From: Glomus cerebriforme
Lineage: Eukaryota; Glomeromycota; Glomeromycetes; Glomerales; Glomeraceae
Assembly: GCA_003550305.1 (NCBI GenBank)
Contig: QKYT01000126.1
Location: 167,876-231,875, forward strand
Reading direction: 5' to 3'
DNA length: 64,000 bases
Position numbers and translations under genes: made by a program. Within the stretch, counting starts at the first letter, position 1. Every line of letters begins with the position of its first letter. Shown here piece after piece: positions 26,571 through 38,982 of the stretch. The notes under the pieces are model-generated. The model searched no databases. It was not told the origin of the DNA and worked only from the letters and a program-made list of their open reading frames with translations.

Positions 26571-26757
26571 GTAATTTATCAACTGATCAATACATCGACT
26601 CCTTTACATGACCAACATGTGACCTGAAAATATACAAATAAAACCTTTATTTAATAATAATTATAAAAATTGTTCAGTTAGTTCGATTGGTAGAATACTG
26701 GATAATATACTTTTTATCACAGAAATGCAGGTTCAAATCCTGCACTAGGCCTTTTAT
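26571..26757 (+). repeat. Left terminal inverted repeat of the MULE
   Basis: The outer 100 bp are unique sequence; the inner 80 bp are the tRNA-like segment described separately. It pairs with 29661-29851. Confidence 0.88.
26672..26752 (+). ncRNA. tRNA-like segment in left TIR
   Basis: The segment has a D-arm-like TTAGTTCGATTGGTAGAA, a perfect T-arm (GCAGG, loop TTCAAAT, CCTGC; B box GGTTCAAATCC) and a 3' ACTAGGC that can pair with the 5' GTTCAGT at six of seven positions, counting G-T pairs. The middle (GATAATATACTTTTTATC) forms a 5-bp stem with an 8-base loop, one too many for a normal anticodon loop. The A box has one mismatch. It is a tRNA-derived or pol III-promoter-like module, not a standard tRNA gene. 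Confidence 0.7.
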
Positions 26758-27029
26758 TTTTTTGCATTATTTCAAAGTTTTGTTTGATAGCTAAATCATG
26801 AAAATTACGTATTACAAAAAAATCTCATATGACTAAATAATTTGCACGCGCCGATACGCATTTACGAATAATTTAACAATAAAATTTGTACGCATAAATG
26901 TGCATTTATAAATGATTAGCAATAAAGAAGTCAAACTTTATTCATTAAAGGACTAAATATTGCAATTTTTTTGATAGTATCCTAAATTACCACATTTCTC
27001 ACAATACCTTTATTACTTTATTTTTTTAC

Positions 27030-29060
27030 CCTGATCCTTTTCATTTGATACTTTATATCTTCTTGTACCTGCCGATCTTTCTTTACCATATTTTATTTTT
27101 GGATTTTGCAGTTAAAACACATTTGCATTCTCTTTATCATTCTTATGAACCTCATCTGATTCTTCATTTTCAGATTCAGATTCACTATCATCATTTGCAA
27201 AATTTTTCAGAATTCCAATTAGATGTAATGATTTCAACTTTGACTGTAAAGCTTTTCACAAAGCTCTTTTGTATATACCATAAAGAGTACTATACATCAA
27301 CTTTTCATCAAGAAGATTCATGCGTCGGTTAAGAAAATCTTCCTTTTCTTTATCAATAATACATAAATAATCCACACCAATTTCCTGTATCATATTTATA
27401 GATATGTTATCATAAAACTTATCAGCAATAATAAATTATTTGTGTGATACATTCTTATCCTCTTAATACCACCTGAACGGAATGAGCCGAATATGAAATT
27501 TGGCTTCGCAAGTATTTAGCATAATCTAAAAGTAATGTTAAGATTATTTCTTCTGAACGGTCAGCTATAAAATAAGAGCATATGTACACATTACCTGAAA
27601 GTAATGTCTATAAATTATTCCTTTCCAAATGGCCATAAAACAAAAGTATATATGTGCATTATTTTTCAAAAGAACTACATAATGCTTTATTTTTGATGAA
27701 TTTTCAACCTCAATGGCCCATATTTTCTTAATATTATCACATTCACTAACTTCTATTAACTAGTCTATAGTAGTTTGTGGGTTTTCAGCATATTCTTTTT
27801 TATAGGAATCATCATTAATTATGGTAATATTCTGTTAATTAACCAACCTTACAGTATAATAGAGCGATTAATTAATTTCATCTCATTGTAACTTCAAAAT
27901 CACCAGCATTAGAAACTTTTCATAGCATTTATCCATTTCAGTAAACAGGAAGTTGGATTTTTCTAGGTTCTTAACAGATAGAATTGCAAGTCTCTATTAT
28001 TGATATCTGTTGTTCTTGTCATGTTCATTAAGTAACTTGTAAATTTCTGTCATTAGTTTACATAATAAAATATCAGAATTAAATAGCATCCTTTTGATAC
28101 ATGCATTTACTGATTCAATATATAAAAATATAATCATTCCGCTGGTAAATTTGAAGCTTGTGTATGAATGTGTTCAATACTCTTTAGAAGAGTATAATCC
28201 CTCTAGGTAAGATTGGCTTTGTAGGTAGTCTTCAATTAGTTTTGCAAAATGATCATAAAATATTAAAAGTCCCAAAAAAAATTCTAATATTGATCTCCAA
28301 AAGGTTTCTGAAGATTTTTGTGAAAATTTTGTGTTATATAAAAAGCATAATGAATTGGATATGTGTTTGTAAATACTTCCTTAACTATTGCATCAACAGC
28401 TGGGTTTAAATCTATTATAATTACAGTTAGATGAATGCTGTTAGCCTTAATAATCTGTCTAAATAATCAAGAATAAGACTCTTTACTTTCATCTATAAGT
28501 AGACTCTGTGCAAAAAGTATATTTTGCATATTGTGATCAAATCTTACAAAAAGAGACAATGCCATCCCATATCGATTCATTTTATACATAATATCATTGA
28601 TAATGTAATTACTGAATCAAATCCAATATTTTACCTGTTTTGGTATTATCCACATTAAGTGAGTTAAGGTATTATTATTATCTCATCCTCTTAATATGAT
28701 CCATCTAGGATTGTTTTCTTTTTGTCTATCAAGTCAATTAGACATTTTTGCAGCATCATTTAGAAGAGATTTTGCCATAGGTCTAAATCTTTTTATCACT
28801 GCATATATGTCTTTACTATAAAAAGTATGGGCAAAGTACTTTCCCTCCAAGTACTTTCTTTGCGCTATAGTCCACATCTTGCAATATTGTGTCAAAAATT
28901 GGATATCTTCTATCATTTCATCGCTAAGCTTTTTCTCTTCTCTAAATGCTATGATTTCGATATTCAGATCGTGATTATGCTCATTCACAATTTTATTAAT
29001 AAATATTGTAGAATCTGGATTATTTACCTTGAGATAAGAAGCATTAACATGTCATGGATA
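27030..29060 (-). pseudogene. MULE transposase, broken by many stops
   Basis: Read on the minus strand the pieces follow one another as in Mutator-like transposases. 28734-28988 gives the FAR1-like N-terminal part (EHNHDLNIEIIAFREEKKLS, FLTQYCKMWTIAQRKYLEGK, IKRFRPMAKSLLNDAAK). About 28500-28600 gives NRYGMALSLFVRFDHNMQNI. About 28400 gives DLNPAVDAIVKEVFTNTYPI followed by HYAFYITQNFHKNLQKPFGD, the core around a catalytic Asp. About 28180-28250 gives LIEDYLQSQSYLEGLYSSKE. An acidic Ser/Glu-rich tail lies near 27160-27200. Stops and frameshifts occur throughout, so no active transposase can be made. The frame at 27045-27332 (+) is its antisense shadow. Confidence 0.85.
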
Positions 29061-29660
29061 TGACATCTTTTTGATACTAGTTTCTTTGTAGATTTTAATA
29101 TATAGCTTCTTCCATGTTCGCATATATATAACCTTTGTCTAATATCATCCTCCTCCTTAATAACTTTATCTTTTATCACACTAAAACCTTTATTTTTACC
29201 CAATTACTAATAAATTGGTCATATAACATTCAGCTTGCAAATACCTTTCCTATATAAAGTCCTGTAAAGTTACTTTCAATGTTAGAATTCATGTTTCTAG
29301 CAAAGCAGAAAAAAAAATATTTAAAGTAAAATACTGCAATGGTAAAATAGTGCAAAGAGAGGGAAATAATGTAAAAAAAGAATAGTAAATACAAGAAAAA
29401 AGATCAATCATGTGAAAAAAAGTGAAGGAATAAATATTGCTATTAGAAAACTTTAAAAAAAGTTGATATGAAAATGTCTTTGTAAAATGCATAAAAACTG
29501 TGAAATTTTATGCTGATTATTACTAAAAATTGCGTACATATAACATGTGTAATATTTTCTTCATGTGTTTTGCCTGTTTCACATAATCACATCTAATTTG
29601 TCTGATTTTAGCATAATGTAAGTGCATTTTATTTAAACGCGCTAAATGAAATTCTGAAAT

Positions 29661-29851
29661 AATAAAAAGGCCCAGTGTAGAATTCAAACTTGCGTTTCTG
29701 TGATAAAAAATATATTATCCAACATTCTACCAATTGAACTAACTAAGCAATTTTTATAATTATTATTAAATAAAGGTTTTATTTATATATTTTTAGATCA
29801 CATATTAGTCACGTAAAGGGGGATCGATGCATCGACCGGTCGATAAATTAC
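29661..29851 (-). repeat. Right terminal inverted repeat of the MULE
   Basis: This is the inverted match to 26571-26757. Its tRNA-like part (minus strand, about 29675-29757) has an intact A box TAGTTCAATTG, but a damaged B box (GTTTGAATTCT), the mirror image of the damage in the left copy. Confidence 0.85.
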
Positions 29852-31719
29852 TTTTTTCTAATTTAATTATTATAATTTAAAAAAAAGTAAATCAAAAAGT
29901 TTTAATATGTAAAAAATTGTAATAATATATTAGAAATTTATAATGATATTATAAAGTTTGCTATTTCTCACCCTTGGTAATCATCACTGGTATTACATAA
30001 TAGTATATATTATATGATTTCAAAACTTTGAATTGCATAACATTTTTTATTTTAATTAATATTATTTTTACTACTACTTGAAATTTATTGTTATTATAAA
30101 CTATATATAAAAAATATTTATAATACAATCAATACATTTAATAAAAGAAATTAATAATAAACTAGATCTTTATTTATTTTAAGTATAACTATTATTAACT
30201 ACACAATCTAACAATTTTGTCCACCTATATAAAGCTAAAACTAAACTAATATATAATTATCACAAATATTCATTTTCTTTGTTACAGGATGATTTAGCCT
30301 TATATTTTGAATATCCACGTATATTATAATCTTTACCAAAGCAATAGCTACATATTTTCTGTATAGTTACATTATCAGATTTGGCTAATGTAATATGATC
30401 ATATGCGTGGATTTAATTCATTGTAATAAAAATGTAATTCCGTTGTAAAATGTTTTTTATGTAATACCAAGTTGATCAGTATACATGGGTTTCATATCAG
30501 GTGAATTTGCAGATCAATTAAACAAATTTTTTTTTNGTCGTACTTTACACACTAACAAAAATACTTATTGCAAAAAACTCGTCCCAACCCATCTGACATA
30601 GTTACAACCCATCCGACATAGGTAGGTCATATTATAAGTTGCATAAATAGTTATAGTTAATATTTTTATTTCATTTTTTAGCCGTCTTTTTCATTCTTTT
30701 TAGTTATTTTTTTTTAAAAAAAAACTTGGTTTAACTTCTTTTTTTTCTTCTGTAGTTTCTTAATTACGTATATAATTTTGAATGTGNANAACTGAAGACA
30801 GCTTAGATTTGATTTTTTATTACTTTTATTTTTATTTTCCTATTATTTCTCTTGTAGAGAGTTGTTTTGAACAAATTTTAATTAGGGTGGCTTTAGCAAT
30901 AATATGTGATCTGCACCAATGAATCAAATCCGCCGATATATTATTTTCTACTATTAATTTATATTACTTTAGAAGTTATCCTTTTGGTTTGTAATATTCT
31001 AAATTTGATATATCAGAAAAAATGGATAAATATTGAGGATTATCTTGAATAAAAGATCCTTACTGTAATAATTTAGTACCTAAAGAAAAATAAAATCCTT
31101 AGTAATTTCAAAGCTTAAAATATGCTTATATAATATTTAATATATGAAAAAGAAATAATACTGATATTTTTTTCAATATTTAAACCAGTGCTTCTATAAT
31201 ATTTTGTGATAAATTATATTAAAATTCTGATTAATTTAGCTATAACATTTTCTAAAATAGCAATTTAAATACTTGTTTTAGCTATAGATATTATGATACT
31301 ATATTGAATTTTTTTGTTAACCTTTTCTCTAATCATTAAATAAAGTATATATATCGTCTATTCTTAATTGATTCATATAACTCAATAGTATTGCTGTATG
31401 ATTTCTTTCATTATTTACAATTGTAATAAAATCTATTAAATTAGTATTTAAATCCAAATTTAAATTAAACCAACATATATAAATATATGAAATATAAAAT
31501 ATCACTTTGTCTAATTGAATAAGTATCCTAAATTGATAGTGACATATTATTTCTTAATTGATAATAAACATACAAGTATAAAATAATATCATATTTTTAA
31601 GTATAATAACATAATGTGATTTAGAAGTTTTTAATGCAATATATAATACTTTCCAAATTTTAATAATATTATTATAGGATATACTATTAAGAAGATTTTG
31701 TAAATAAATTTGAAGTATA
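29852..31719. other. AT-rich, no gene seen
   Basis: This is low-complexity AT-rich DNA with unresolved bases at 30536 and near 30787. A duplicated phrase CAACCCATC(T/C)GACATAG lies at about 30585-30620. No convincing coding frame, RNA gene or element end. Confidence 0.5.
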
Positions 31720-31751
31720 CAGTCATCCTCCTCTATAGTTACCCCCTGTAT
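31720..31751 (+). mobile_element. Left end of a TA-flanked inverted-repeat element
   Basis: TA is followed by CAGTCATCCTCCTCTATAGT, the same terminus as at 47461 and, inverted, at 57630. The body resumes after the retroposon insertion at about 34078 and is homologous over about 34140-34500 to 57240-57620 (inverted). The TA target and CAGT start are typical of Tc1/mariner/pogo elements. No transposase is visible. Confidence 0.65.
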
Positions 31752-32911
31752 AAGCACAACCTCTATTTTTTTTTTTAATGATGTGATCTTGCATTTTAAG
31801 TTTATTTAAACATTATAGCAAATATTATAAATAATAAAATACATATAAAGAAAATTTAACTAAAAACACTATCCCTCACTAAGCGAAAAAAGGCCGACCA
31901 GTCACTGTTCAGAAATTCTGCAGAAACTGAATAGCATGTCCATAAAGCTAAAGACGTTCCAACCCAAAAATGAACCAAAAAAAAAAAATTAAAATTAAAA
32001 CAAGCTTCCGAATATTAATCTTACCAATGATCGAGAAGTCTATGCAATGATCATAAGGGTTATTTCTCTCATCCACGTCAGAAACTCTCTGGATGTGCCA
32101 GAAGACAGAGCCAGTTCGTCTTTGCAACCCCTCAGGTCTTCTACCAGGATTATCCTCATGTGACCAAACTCATGCACCAGGAATTTCACCTGATCGCTTT
32201 TCACCCCTCTTAAAATGATCGATACCTTTAGAGCCAAAAATCAACAAGTTACACCAAACTAGCCTTTTTGCGATCATCATTCCAGTACCCCCATCCCCCA
32301 AAAAAACTGCAGTACCGCAATGTATACCAACAGCAGGAGTCTGATGAAAAATAAAGGAGAACAATCAAAGACTCTTCCAAGAAACAAAAATAAAAATAAC
32401 ATACAAAATAATGAAAATAAAATTAGGAAAAACAACTATATCTAGCCACAAAAAACCTAAAGTAAAGTACACTAGGAAAAACACCAAACTACACTTCAAA
32501 AGAAAAAGTTCTTCCCCTCCAAACCCTTTGCAAATAGTTCGTCCACAAGAACCCAGAGTTAAGAAAAATCATTGTCTTCCCTACAAACTTTCTATTACTT
32601 CCCTTTTCTGACTCCGAAGAGATAAAACTTATGCAAGACTAGACAGCTGAGAATACCAAGCGCTGCTAGAGGTATCGTTAAAGGCCGTTATCCAAGAGTT
32701 ATAAAATGAAAATTGTGGGTATATTTAAAAATAATAAAGCACAAATAACCTAAACTATTTTATTAAATATTAAATAACAAGAGGAGCATTTTTTCTTAAG
32801 ACCCTGAAGGCTGTCACCATAGTGAACGAAGCCTCAAGGTTATGTTTTTGCTTCGTAAAAAATTTGGAAAAAAATTTTTCGGAAAAGAGTGGCCCTTTAA
32901 GCATAACCTCT
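31752..32911 (-). mobile_element. Poly(A)-tailed retroposon, tandem copy A
   Basis: The body (31765-32898, about 1.13 kb) is bounded on the left by AAGCACAACCTCT and on the right by AAGCATAACCTCT. The run of T right after the left boundary reads as a poly(A) tail on the minus strand, so the element is a retroposon in minus orientation flanked by a 13-bp target-site duplication. No frame longer than about 65 codons is open, so it is non-autonomous or decayed. Internal landmarks shared with copy B: GCGAAAAAAGGCCGACC or its variant, TTAAAGGCCGTTATCCAAGA and CCCTGAAGGCTGTCACCATA. Confidence 0.75.
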
Positions 32912-32912
32912 T

Positions 32913-34077
32913 AAGCACAACCTCTATTTTTTTTTTTTTAACAATGCGATCTTGCATTTAAATTTTATTGATTTGTATACATATGATAACAATATTACAA
33001 ATAAAACAACAAAAAGAAAACACTACCCCTCGCTAAGTGAAAAAAGACCGACCTGTCACCGTCTGGGAATTCTGCGGAAGCTGAACAAAATCACAAGGCC
33101 AAAGGTACCTCCAACCTGAAATGAACCAAAAAGAAAAAAAATTTTAATCAAGATTCTGGATGTTAATCTCACCGATGCTTGAGAGGACTTTGAAGTCTTA
33201 AGATGACCGTAATAGATTAACCGAATTGTCCACACCTTTTGGATAAATCCAACAAGCACGTGCATCTATCAGCAGAGCCAGTTCATCACCAACTCCTCAA
33301 TACCCCTCAGTTGTTACACCAGGATCATCCCCATGTGACCATACTCACGTATCAGGAATTTCACCTGACCGCTTTTCACCCCCCTTAAAATTGGTCGTCA
33401 TCTTAAGAACCAAAAATCAACAAATTACACCAAACCAGCCTTTTTGCAATCTTCATTTCCAGTCCTCCCATCTTCCAAGAAAACTGCAGATCTTAACCTA
33501 ACAGCAGGAGTCATGATAAAAAATACCAGCAAACAACCAAAGACTGCGATAAGAAACAAAATTAAAAATAACACATAAAATAAAGAAAATAAAACTAGGA
33601 AAAATAACTATATCTAGTCGCAAAAAACCTAGAGTAAAAAGCACTGGGAAAACACCAAACTACACTTCAAAAGAAAGTTCTTACACTCCAAACCCTTTGC
33701 AAATAGTTCGTTCACAAGAACCCAGAGTTAAGAAAAATCGTACTCTTCCCTACAAAACTTTTTATTACTTCTCTTTTCTGATTCCAAAGAGATAAAACTT
33801 GTACAAGACTAGACAGCTGAAAAAACCAAACGCTGCTAGAGGTATCGTTAAAGGCCATTATCCAAGAGTTGTAAAACGAAAATTGTGAGTATATTTAAAA
33901 TAATAAAACGCAAACAACCTAAACTATTTTATTAAACGTTAAATAACAAGAGGAGCATTTTTCTTAAGACCCTGAAGGCTGTCACCATAGTAAATGAAGC
34001 CTCCAGGTTGTGTTTTTGCTTCGTAAAAAATTTGGAAAAAATTTTTTGGGAAAGAGTGGCTCTTAAGCATAACCTCT
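32913..34077 (-). mobile_element. Poly(A)-tailed retroposon, tandem copy B
   Basis: This is the second copy of the unit at 31752-32911 in the same orientation, again starting AAGCACAACCTCT plus a T run and ending AAGCATAACCTCT at 34065-34077. By eye the copies differ at scattered positions and small indels. The variant spelling CACAA/CATAA of the flank is kept in both, which points to tandem duplication of a unit that already carried its flanks rather than two insertions. Confidence 0.75.
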
Positions 34078-35625
34078 ATATAATCATATCAGTTTTAGTC
34101 CCAAATTTTTATATAGTAAAATACCTTTAGTTCTTTGTAGTCACAAATTGATTATAGTTACTATCATAGCAATTATTGGTCCCAATATAATAGTTAACAT
34201 ATAAAAATTTCCCTTTTTATAGTTACATCAATAGGACTTCAGATATTATATACTTATTAAATTTAATATAAAATTATTAAACATTTAATATAAGTATTTT
34301 AACAAATTAACACTTTTTTTAGAATTATATTTACTCCTTAATTTACTTTAATTAAGAAGTATAAATAAAAATAACATGTAAACATGTAAAAAGTCTTGTG
34401 TAATTCTTTTTACATATTTGTATATGTGACTAAAATAAATTTACATGTCTTTACGTGATGCATAATAAAACTATTTATAGTTGTGTAATTTTATTAAACT
34501 CCCATTGTAACCAAAGATATAGGATAGATCGTATAAAGATTACTGTTAGTTATAATATTTATAGTATGGAAATTAACATTTACATTTCAGATAGTTTTAT
34601 AGTTTAATTTTTAGATAATTTATAGTTTAGTTTAGTAACACATGATTAGCACATGATTAGTGTAACAAAGCAAAGTATGGCGTAGTAAATGTGGCAAAGT
34701 AAATAATCGACAGTTACATCATAAAAAGTACAATTACATCATGAAAGGAGTAATTTATTATTAATAATTAGTAATCATTAGTAATCAGAAAAGATAGAAA
34801 AATTGAGAATATATGAAATTAAAAAATTGTAGATAATTTATAGTATTACAAGTAGATTAGTGAAATATAGTTTAGTGAAACAAGTAGATCAAAATTAATT
34901 ATAAAAAGGCTAAAGATCTCTTTTGATAGAATTTTTAGCTTTTAGCTTATAATTAAAAAAAATAATAATAAATAAAATAAATATTAAAAACACAAATCCT
35001 TAAATTATTTCCCTTGCAAAAAAGGCCTGAATATAATAGTTCTATTAGCCCTGAAGTAGCATAACCATTTTCTTTATACACAATTTTTCTTTGTCTTAAT
35101 ATTTTAAATCCAGAAATAAAGTATGGAAAATTAATCCAGTTTAATTATTTAATGTGAGGAGGATTAACCTAAGGAAAAATATCGCATTTTAAAAGTTAAA
35201 ATTGAAGATTATAAAAGAAAGAAAGGTATATTAAATTTAAATCAAGCATAATGTTAAACTAACACTTAATTTTAGTCTACTGGCATGTGACAGGTACTGG
35301 TTACACTATTAAAATAATGTATTATATAAAAAAACTTTAACCCCATTAAAGTTATGCATTATATAAAAAAACTTTGACTTCCTATCAAAGTTTCATTACT
35401 AATAAATATTTTTAGCCTTCCGATAAATATTATTATATATAGTAATAATGAAACAAAATTATACTAAAATATATAAAAAAAAAAATCACAAAAAAACTCT
35501 TTTTCCTAATTCTATTATATTATATATATTATATAATAAAAAAAAAATTATATTAAAAAAATCCCTTCTACTCAAAAATATTATATTACTTATTATATAT
35601 AATAAAAAAAATTCCTTTTACCTAG
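34078..35625. other. AT-rich; continuation of TA-flanked element, then repeats
   Basis: From 34078 the TA-flanked element that began at 31720 resumes (homology with the inverse of 57240-57620 over about 34140-34500). At 35310-35390 two units containing ATTATATAAAAAAACTTT and a small palindrome (AACTTTAACCCCATTAAAGTT-like) lie in tandem. No gene; the open frame at 35448-35696 is a Lys/Asn/Ile-rich AT artefact that runs into the hAT end. Confidence 0.5.
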
Positions 35626-36116
35626 AGGTTGCTTGCCAAAACCTGTTTAGCCTAATGCCGAAAGGTGAAACCTCTTATATAGTGCTGAAATACTGAAATG
35701 CTAAAATTACAAAACCTGTCAAAATTGCGAAACTGCTGAAACTTACCAAAACCTCTATAATAGGTTTATCCATAGTTTTGGCATAATTGATCATAAGATT
35801 TGAATATAGTTACATCAAGTTATACCAATTAATAATATAATTTAGATGATCAAATAATCTCCAATCTTTTTTTTACCATTTTCTTTCATTTTCTTTCAAG
35901 CTTTATCTAGTGTTAGTCTGTTAAAATTTTAAAACTGACTCTTAGACATATATATTGCATGTTTTTAAAATTTTTTTTTAAGGGATTTATATACATTAAA
36001 GGAAAAATGCATTACATATTACATATATTTGATAAACAATTCTGTNATTTCTTTTCATTAATAGTACGAAAGTTTCTTCTATTTTCTTAATAATAAAATT
36101 AATAAAAACTGTTCAA

Positions 36117-38426
36117 ATGACTAATCACATAGCAGATACACATATTTAAAAAAAAAATAAAGAAGGTCAATCACTTAATACTATTTGGAAAGACATTCAT
36201 AAAGAAGTATTTATTGGTTCTGGTAAATTTGCCACCTCTTGTAAGTACTGTAGTTATACATGAACACGCAGAGAAGTTTCAAAGTTTGAAGAGTATCTTT
36301 TAAACCATTATTAACATATATCACCAGCAGTTGTTAGAAAGTATATGACTAAAATAATGGAATGACAAGATAAGTCAAAGTCATCTAAAAAAAAGAAAAA
36401 ATTCTGAAGGTCATCAAAGTATCATGGATTATTATCATAATTCAACAGAGCTTAACGAATACAGATTTACAAGAAATAATTGTGTATTAGTTAAATTCTT
36501 TATTGCTTGTGGTATTTCCTTTAGGATAGTAGAACACCCATTTTTTATTAATTTTTTAAAAGAATTAAATGCTGGATATAATGCACCAACAAGAAAAGTT
36601 TTGGTAAATCAACTACTTGAACGTGAATTAGCTCAAGTAAACTTTAAAATTAAGTCTAAGTTTGAAAAGGAAATGAATTTAACTTTAGGTTTGTTAAATT
36701 ACATAGGCTATCATAAGTNTTTTTTATTTAATCTTACTTACTATCTATAACATTATTAATACAATTNAGCATTCGATGGCTGGACCTCTGATATATATCG
36801 ATCGTTTAATTTGGAACTTCATTATAATGACTCCATCGCGTAAAAAATACCTTTATTAACTTTCTGATTTATCAGAAACTTCTCACACTGCAGATTATTT
36901 ANTTACAGTAATTGAAAAGGTTATTGATGATATTGGAAAAGATCGAATATGTGCTGTAGTATCTGATAACGCGGCTAATATTCAAAATGCACAAAAAATT
37001 ATCCATAAAAATCATCCAAAGATTGAGAACGTGCGATGCGTAGCACATTCTATTAATTTAATTGCATGTGACATCATCAAGAAGAAGTTTGGTAATCATT
37101 TATTAAAATGTGTTAATATTTTGACAACTTTTTTTAGAAGTTCTCATTAGGCTAATTCAAAACTTGTTCATATAATTAAGGAAAAAGGAATTAGTGGAGG
37201 AGGATTAAAATTATACTGCAAGACACGCTGGACTACTGCTAGTGAATCTGCAAATATAGTGATAAATTTGGAGTCAGTTCTTGAAGAAATCACCTTCAAT
37301 CATGATCATTTGCTAACAAATGATAGAATAAAAGAAATTATTCAATCATGAAATTTTTTTTCAAATTTGCGAGTTTTTGGATTTGTTCTGGATCCTCTAA
37401 GAAAAGCAGTACTTTTTCTAGAATCGAGAAGAGCTATACTTGCAAATTGTTTTCTGAGCTTGGCGAGACTCGTGGTTACGTTAAAAAAGCTTTTTAGATC
37501 ATTTAATTCTGCATTCTGAAATTATTATATCAAAGTAATAAATGAAAGATGTGATGAGTTTGATAATGATAAGTATATTACTTGTTTTTTTTGGATTCTC
37601 AATTCAGAAATGCACCACTTAAAAAATCTGCCTTTAATAGAGTTTTGAAATGTNCTGCTTCAATTGNAAAAAGTTTAGGTTTTGATTGTTATGAGGCTGA
37701 AACCCTATGTGATCAAATACAAAAATACAGTAATGAGCAAGATCCATTTGATCTAGATATTGGTTTTGCTAAAGATAGTCCTATGAATTAGTGAAAATAT
37801 ATTAATACCGAACCAGAACCAAATGTTCTTTCAAGAATCGCATGTCATTTATTTGCAATATGCCCTAATTCAGCATCTTGTGAATATAAATTTTTGACTT
37901 TAGGATGGCTATACCATAAATATCGCTTAAATCTTAATTTGGAAAAAGTAGAATTCATATGCAAAATGATTTTATATTAGAAATCTAATTCAAAAAATGA
38001 ACTTAGATTTTATGGAATTGATTCAAAAAATAATACTCGCCTTAATGATAATGAGATTAATATATGTATTACAGAGGCTTTTGCAGAAGTGAATAATGAG
38101 AAAAATAGTGATGAACAACCTTCTATACATAGATTAACTACAAGTGATAAAATAATACCCGAAGACAATTGTCATGTAGTAATCAAAAGTCCATGAATTG
38201 ATAAATTTATTAATTTATCACACGATTTAATTACTAATGGAATTGCCGATATTCCAAGAGATATATTGGATGAATCAGATGAAAATAATGCGAAAGATGA
38301 TGAAGTTAATAATAGTAGAGCAAGTAATAACAATAAAAGAACCAGAGTAGGTGATTATGATTATAATATAGATGCTATATTAGGTATAAGTGATGATGAT
38401 AATTATAATGATAATTATGAGAAATA
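36117..38426 (+). pseudogene. hAT transposase, interrupted
   Basis: The fragments follow hAT order. An N-terminal BED-like part (TIWKDIHKEVFIGSGKFATS then CKYC) is at about 36180-36250. ACGISFRIVEHPFFINFLKE LNAGYNAPTRK lies in 36424-36720; the space marks a break in quotation only. AFDGWTSDIYRSFNLELHYN is at 36770. CAVVSDNAANIQNAQKIIHK and VRCVAHSINLIACDIIKKKF are at 36950-37090. The C-terminal dimerisation segment LSRIACHLFAICPNSASCEY with LGWLYHKYRLNLNLEKVEFI is at 37830-37970, followed by a long acidic tail to a stop near 38426. In-frame stops, frameshifts and unresolved bases break the frame repeatedly, so it is inactive. Confidence 0.85.
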
Positions 38427-38982
38427 ATAATAATGAGAAATAATTACGATAGTTGATCCAATAAAAATTAATTCTAATATCATATAATTTAAATAATGTG
38501 ACATTGTTAACTATTTAGAAAATATATAATGTAATTATGCAAGGCAAAATATTCACGATTAAAGTTCAGTTAACATATAATTATACAGGTATAATTATAA
38601 TTTCAATTATATTACATTTATATTTTAAAACTGTGCAATTTAATTAATATTAGAATCAAAAAGTTTTAAGGACTTCGTTAATTAAATTTATTACATTAGA
38701 TCAAAAAATTTTAAGAATTGCATTAATTAAATTTATTATATCAGAACAAAAAAAAAAATTTATTACATTAGAATCAAAACTGCAATACTTTAATATTATT
38801 ATGTTTATCAGTTTATGTATTAAATATTATAACAAATTTTAAAATTATGATGTTCTCAAAAATATAAATACAGAATATTTTTTTGCAACTAAAAACCAAA
38901 TCATATTTTAATTTTCAAATCAAATTTATAAGATAAACAAATAGCAGCAATAGTACCTTATAATCNANNGGNACTGGTAGCA

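Larger units (their letters stand above)
26571..29851. mobile_element. MULE-type DNA transposon, degraded, long TIRs
   Basis: The element is bounded by GTAATTTATC at 26571 and GATAAATTAC at 29851. The left end (26571 to about 26757) and the inverted right end (about 29661 to 29851) match over about 190 bp with scattered, mostly transition-type differences, including a near-identical run ATAAAACCTTTATTTAATAA. Long TIRs and a FAR1/MULE-type transposase relic between them place it among Mutator-like elements. A clear 8-11 bp target-site duplication is not visible, so the element is old or its ends have been altered. Confidence 0.85.

Noticed and set aside
26672..26752. A functional tRNA gene (Lys- or Ile-like)
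   Set aside because: The anticodon loop has eight bases, the A box is mismatched and the acceptor stem is imperfect. The segment lies inside a transposon TIR and recurs inverted at the other end.
31720..35000. A complete sister of the 47461-57630 element with its own right end
   Set aside because: I could see the left terminus and homologous interior, but no inverse terminus followed by TA could be fixed.
35448..35696. 82-residue Lys/Asn-rich ORF
   Set aside because: It is an AT-rich low-complexity frame that runs across the hAT terminus.
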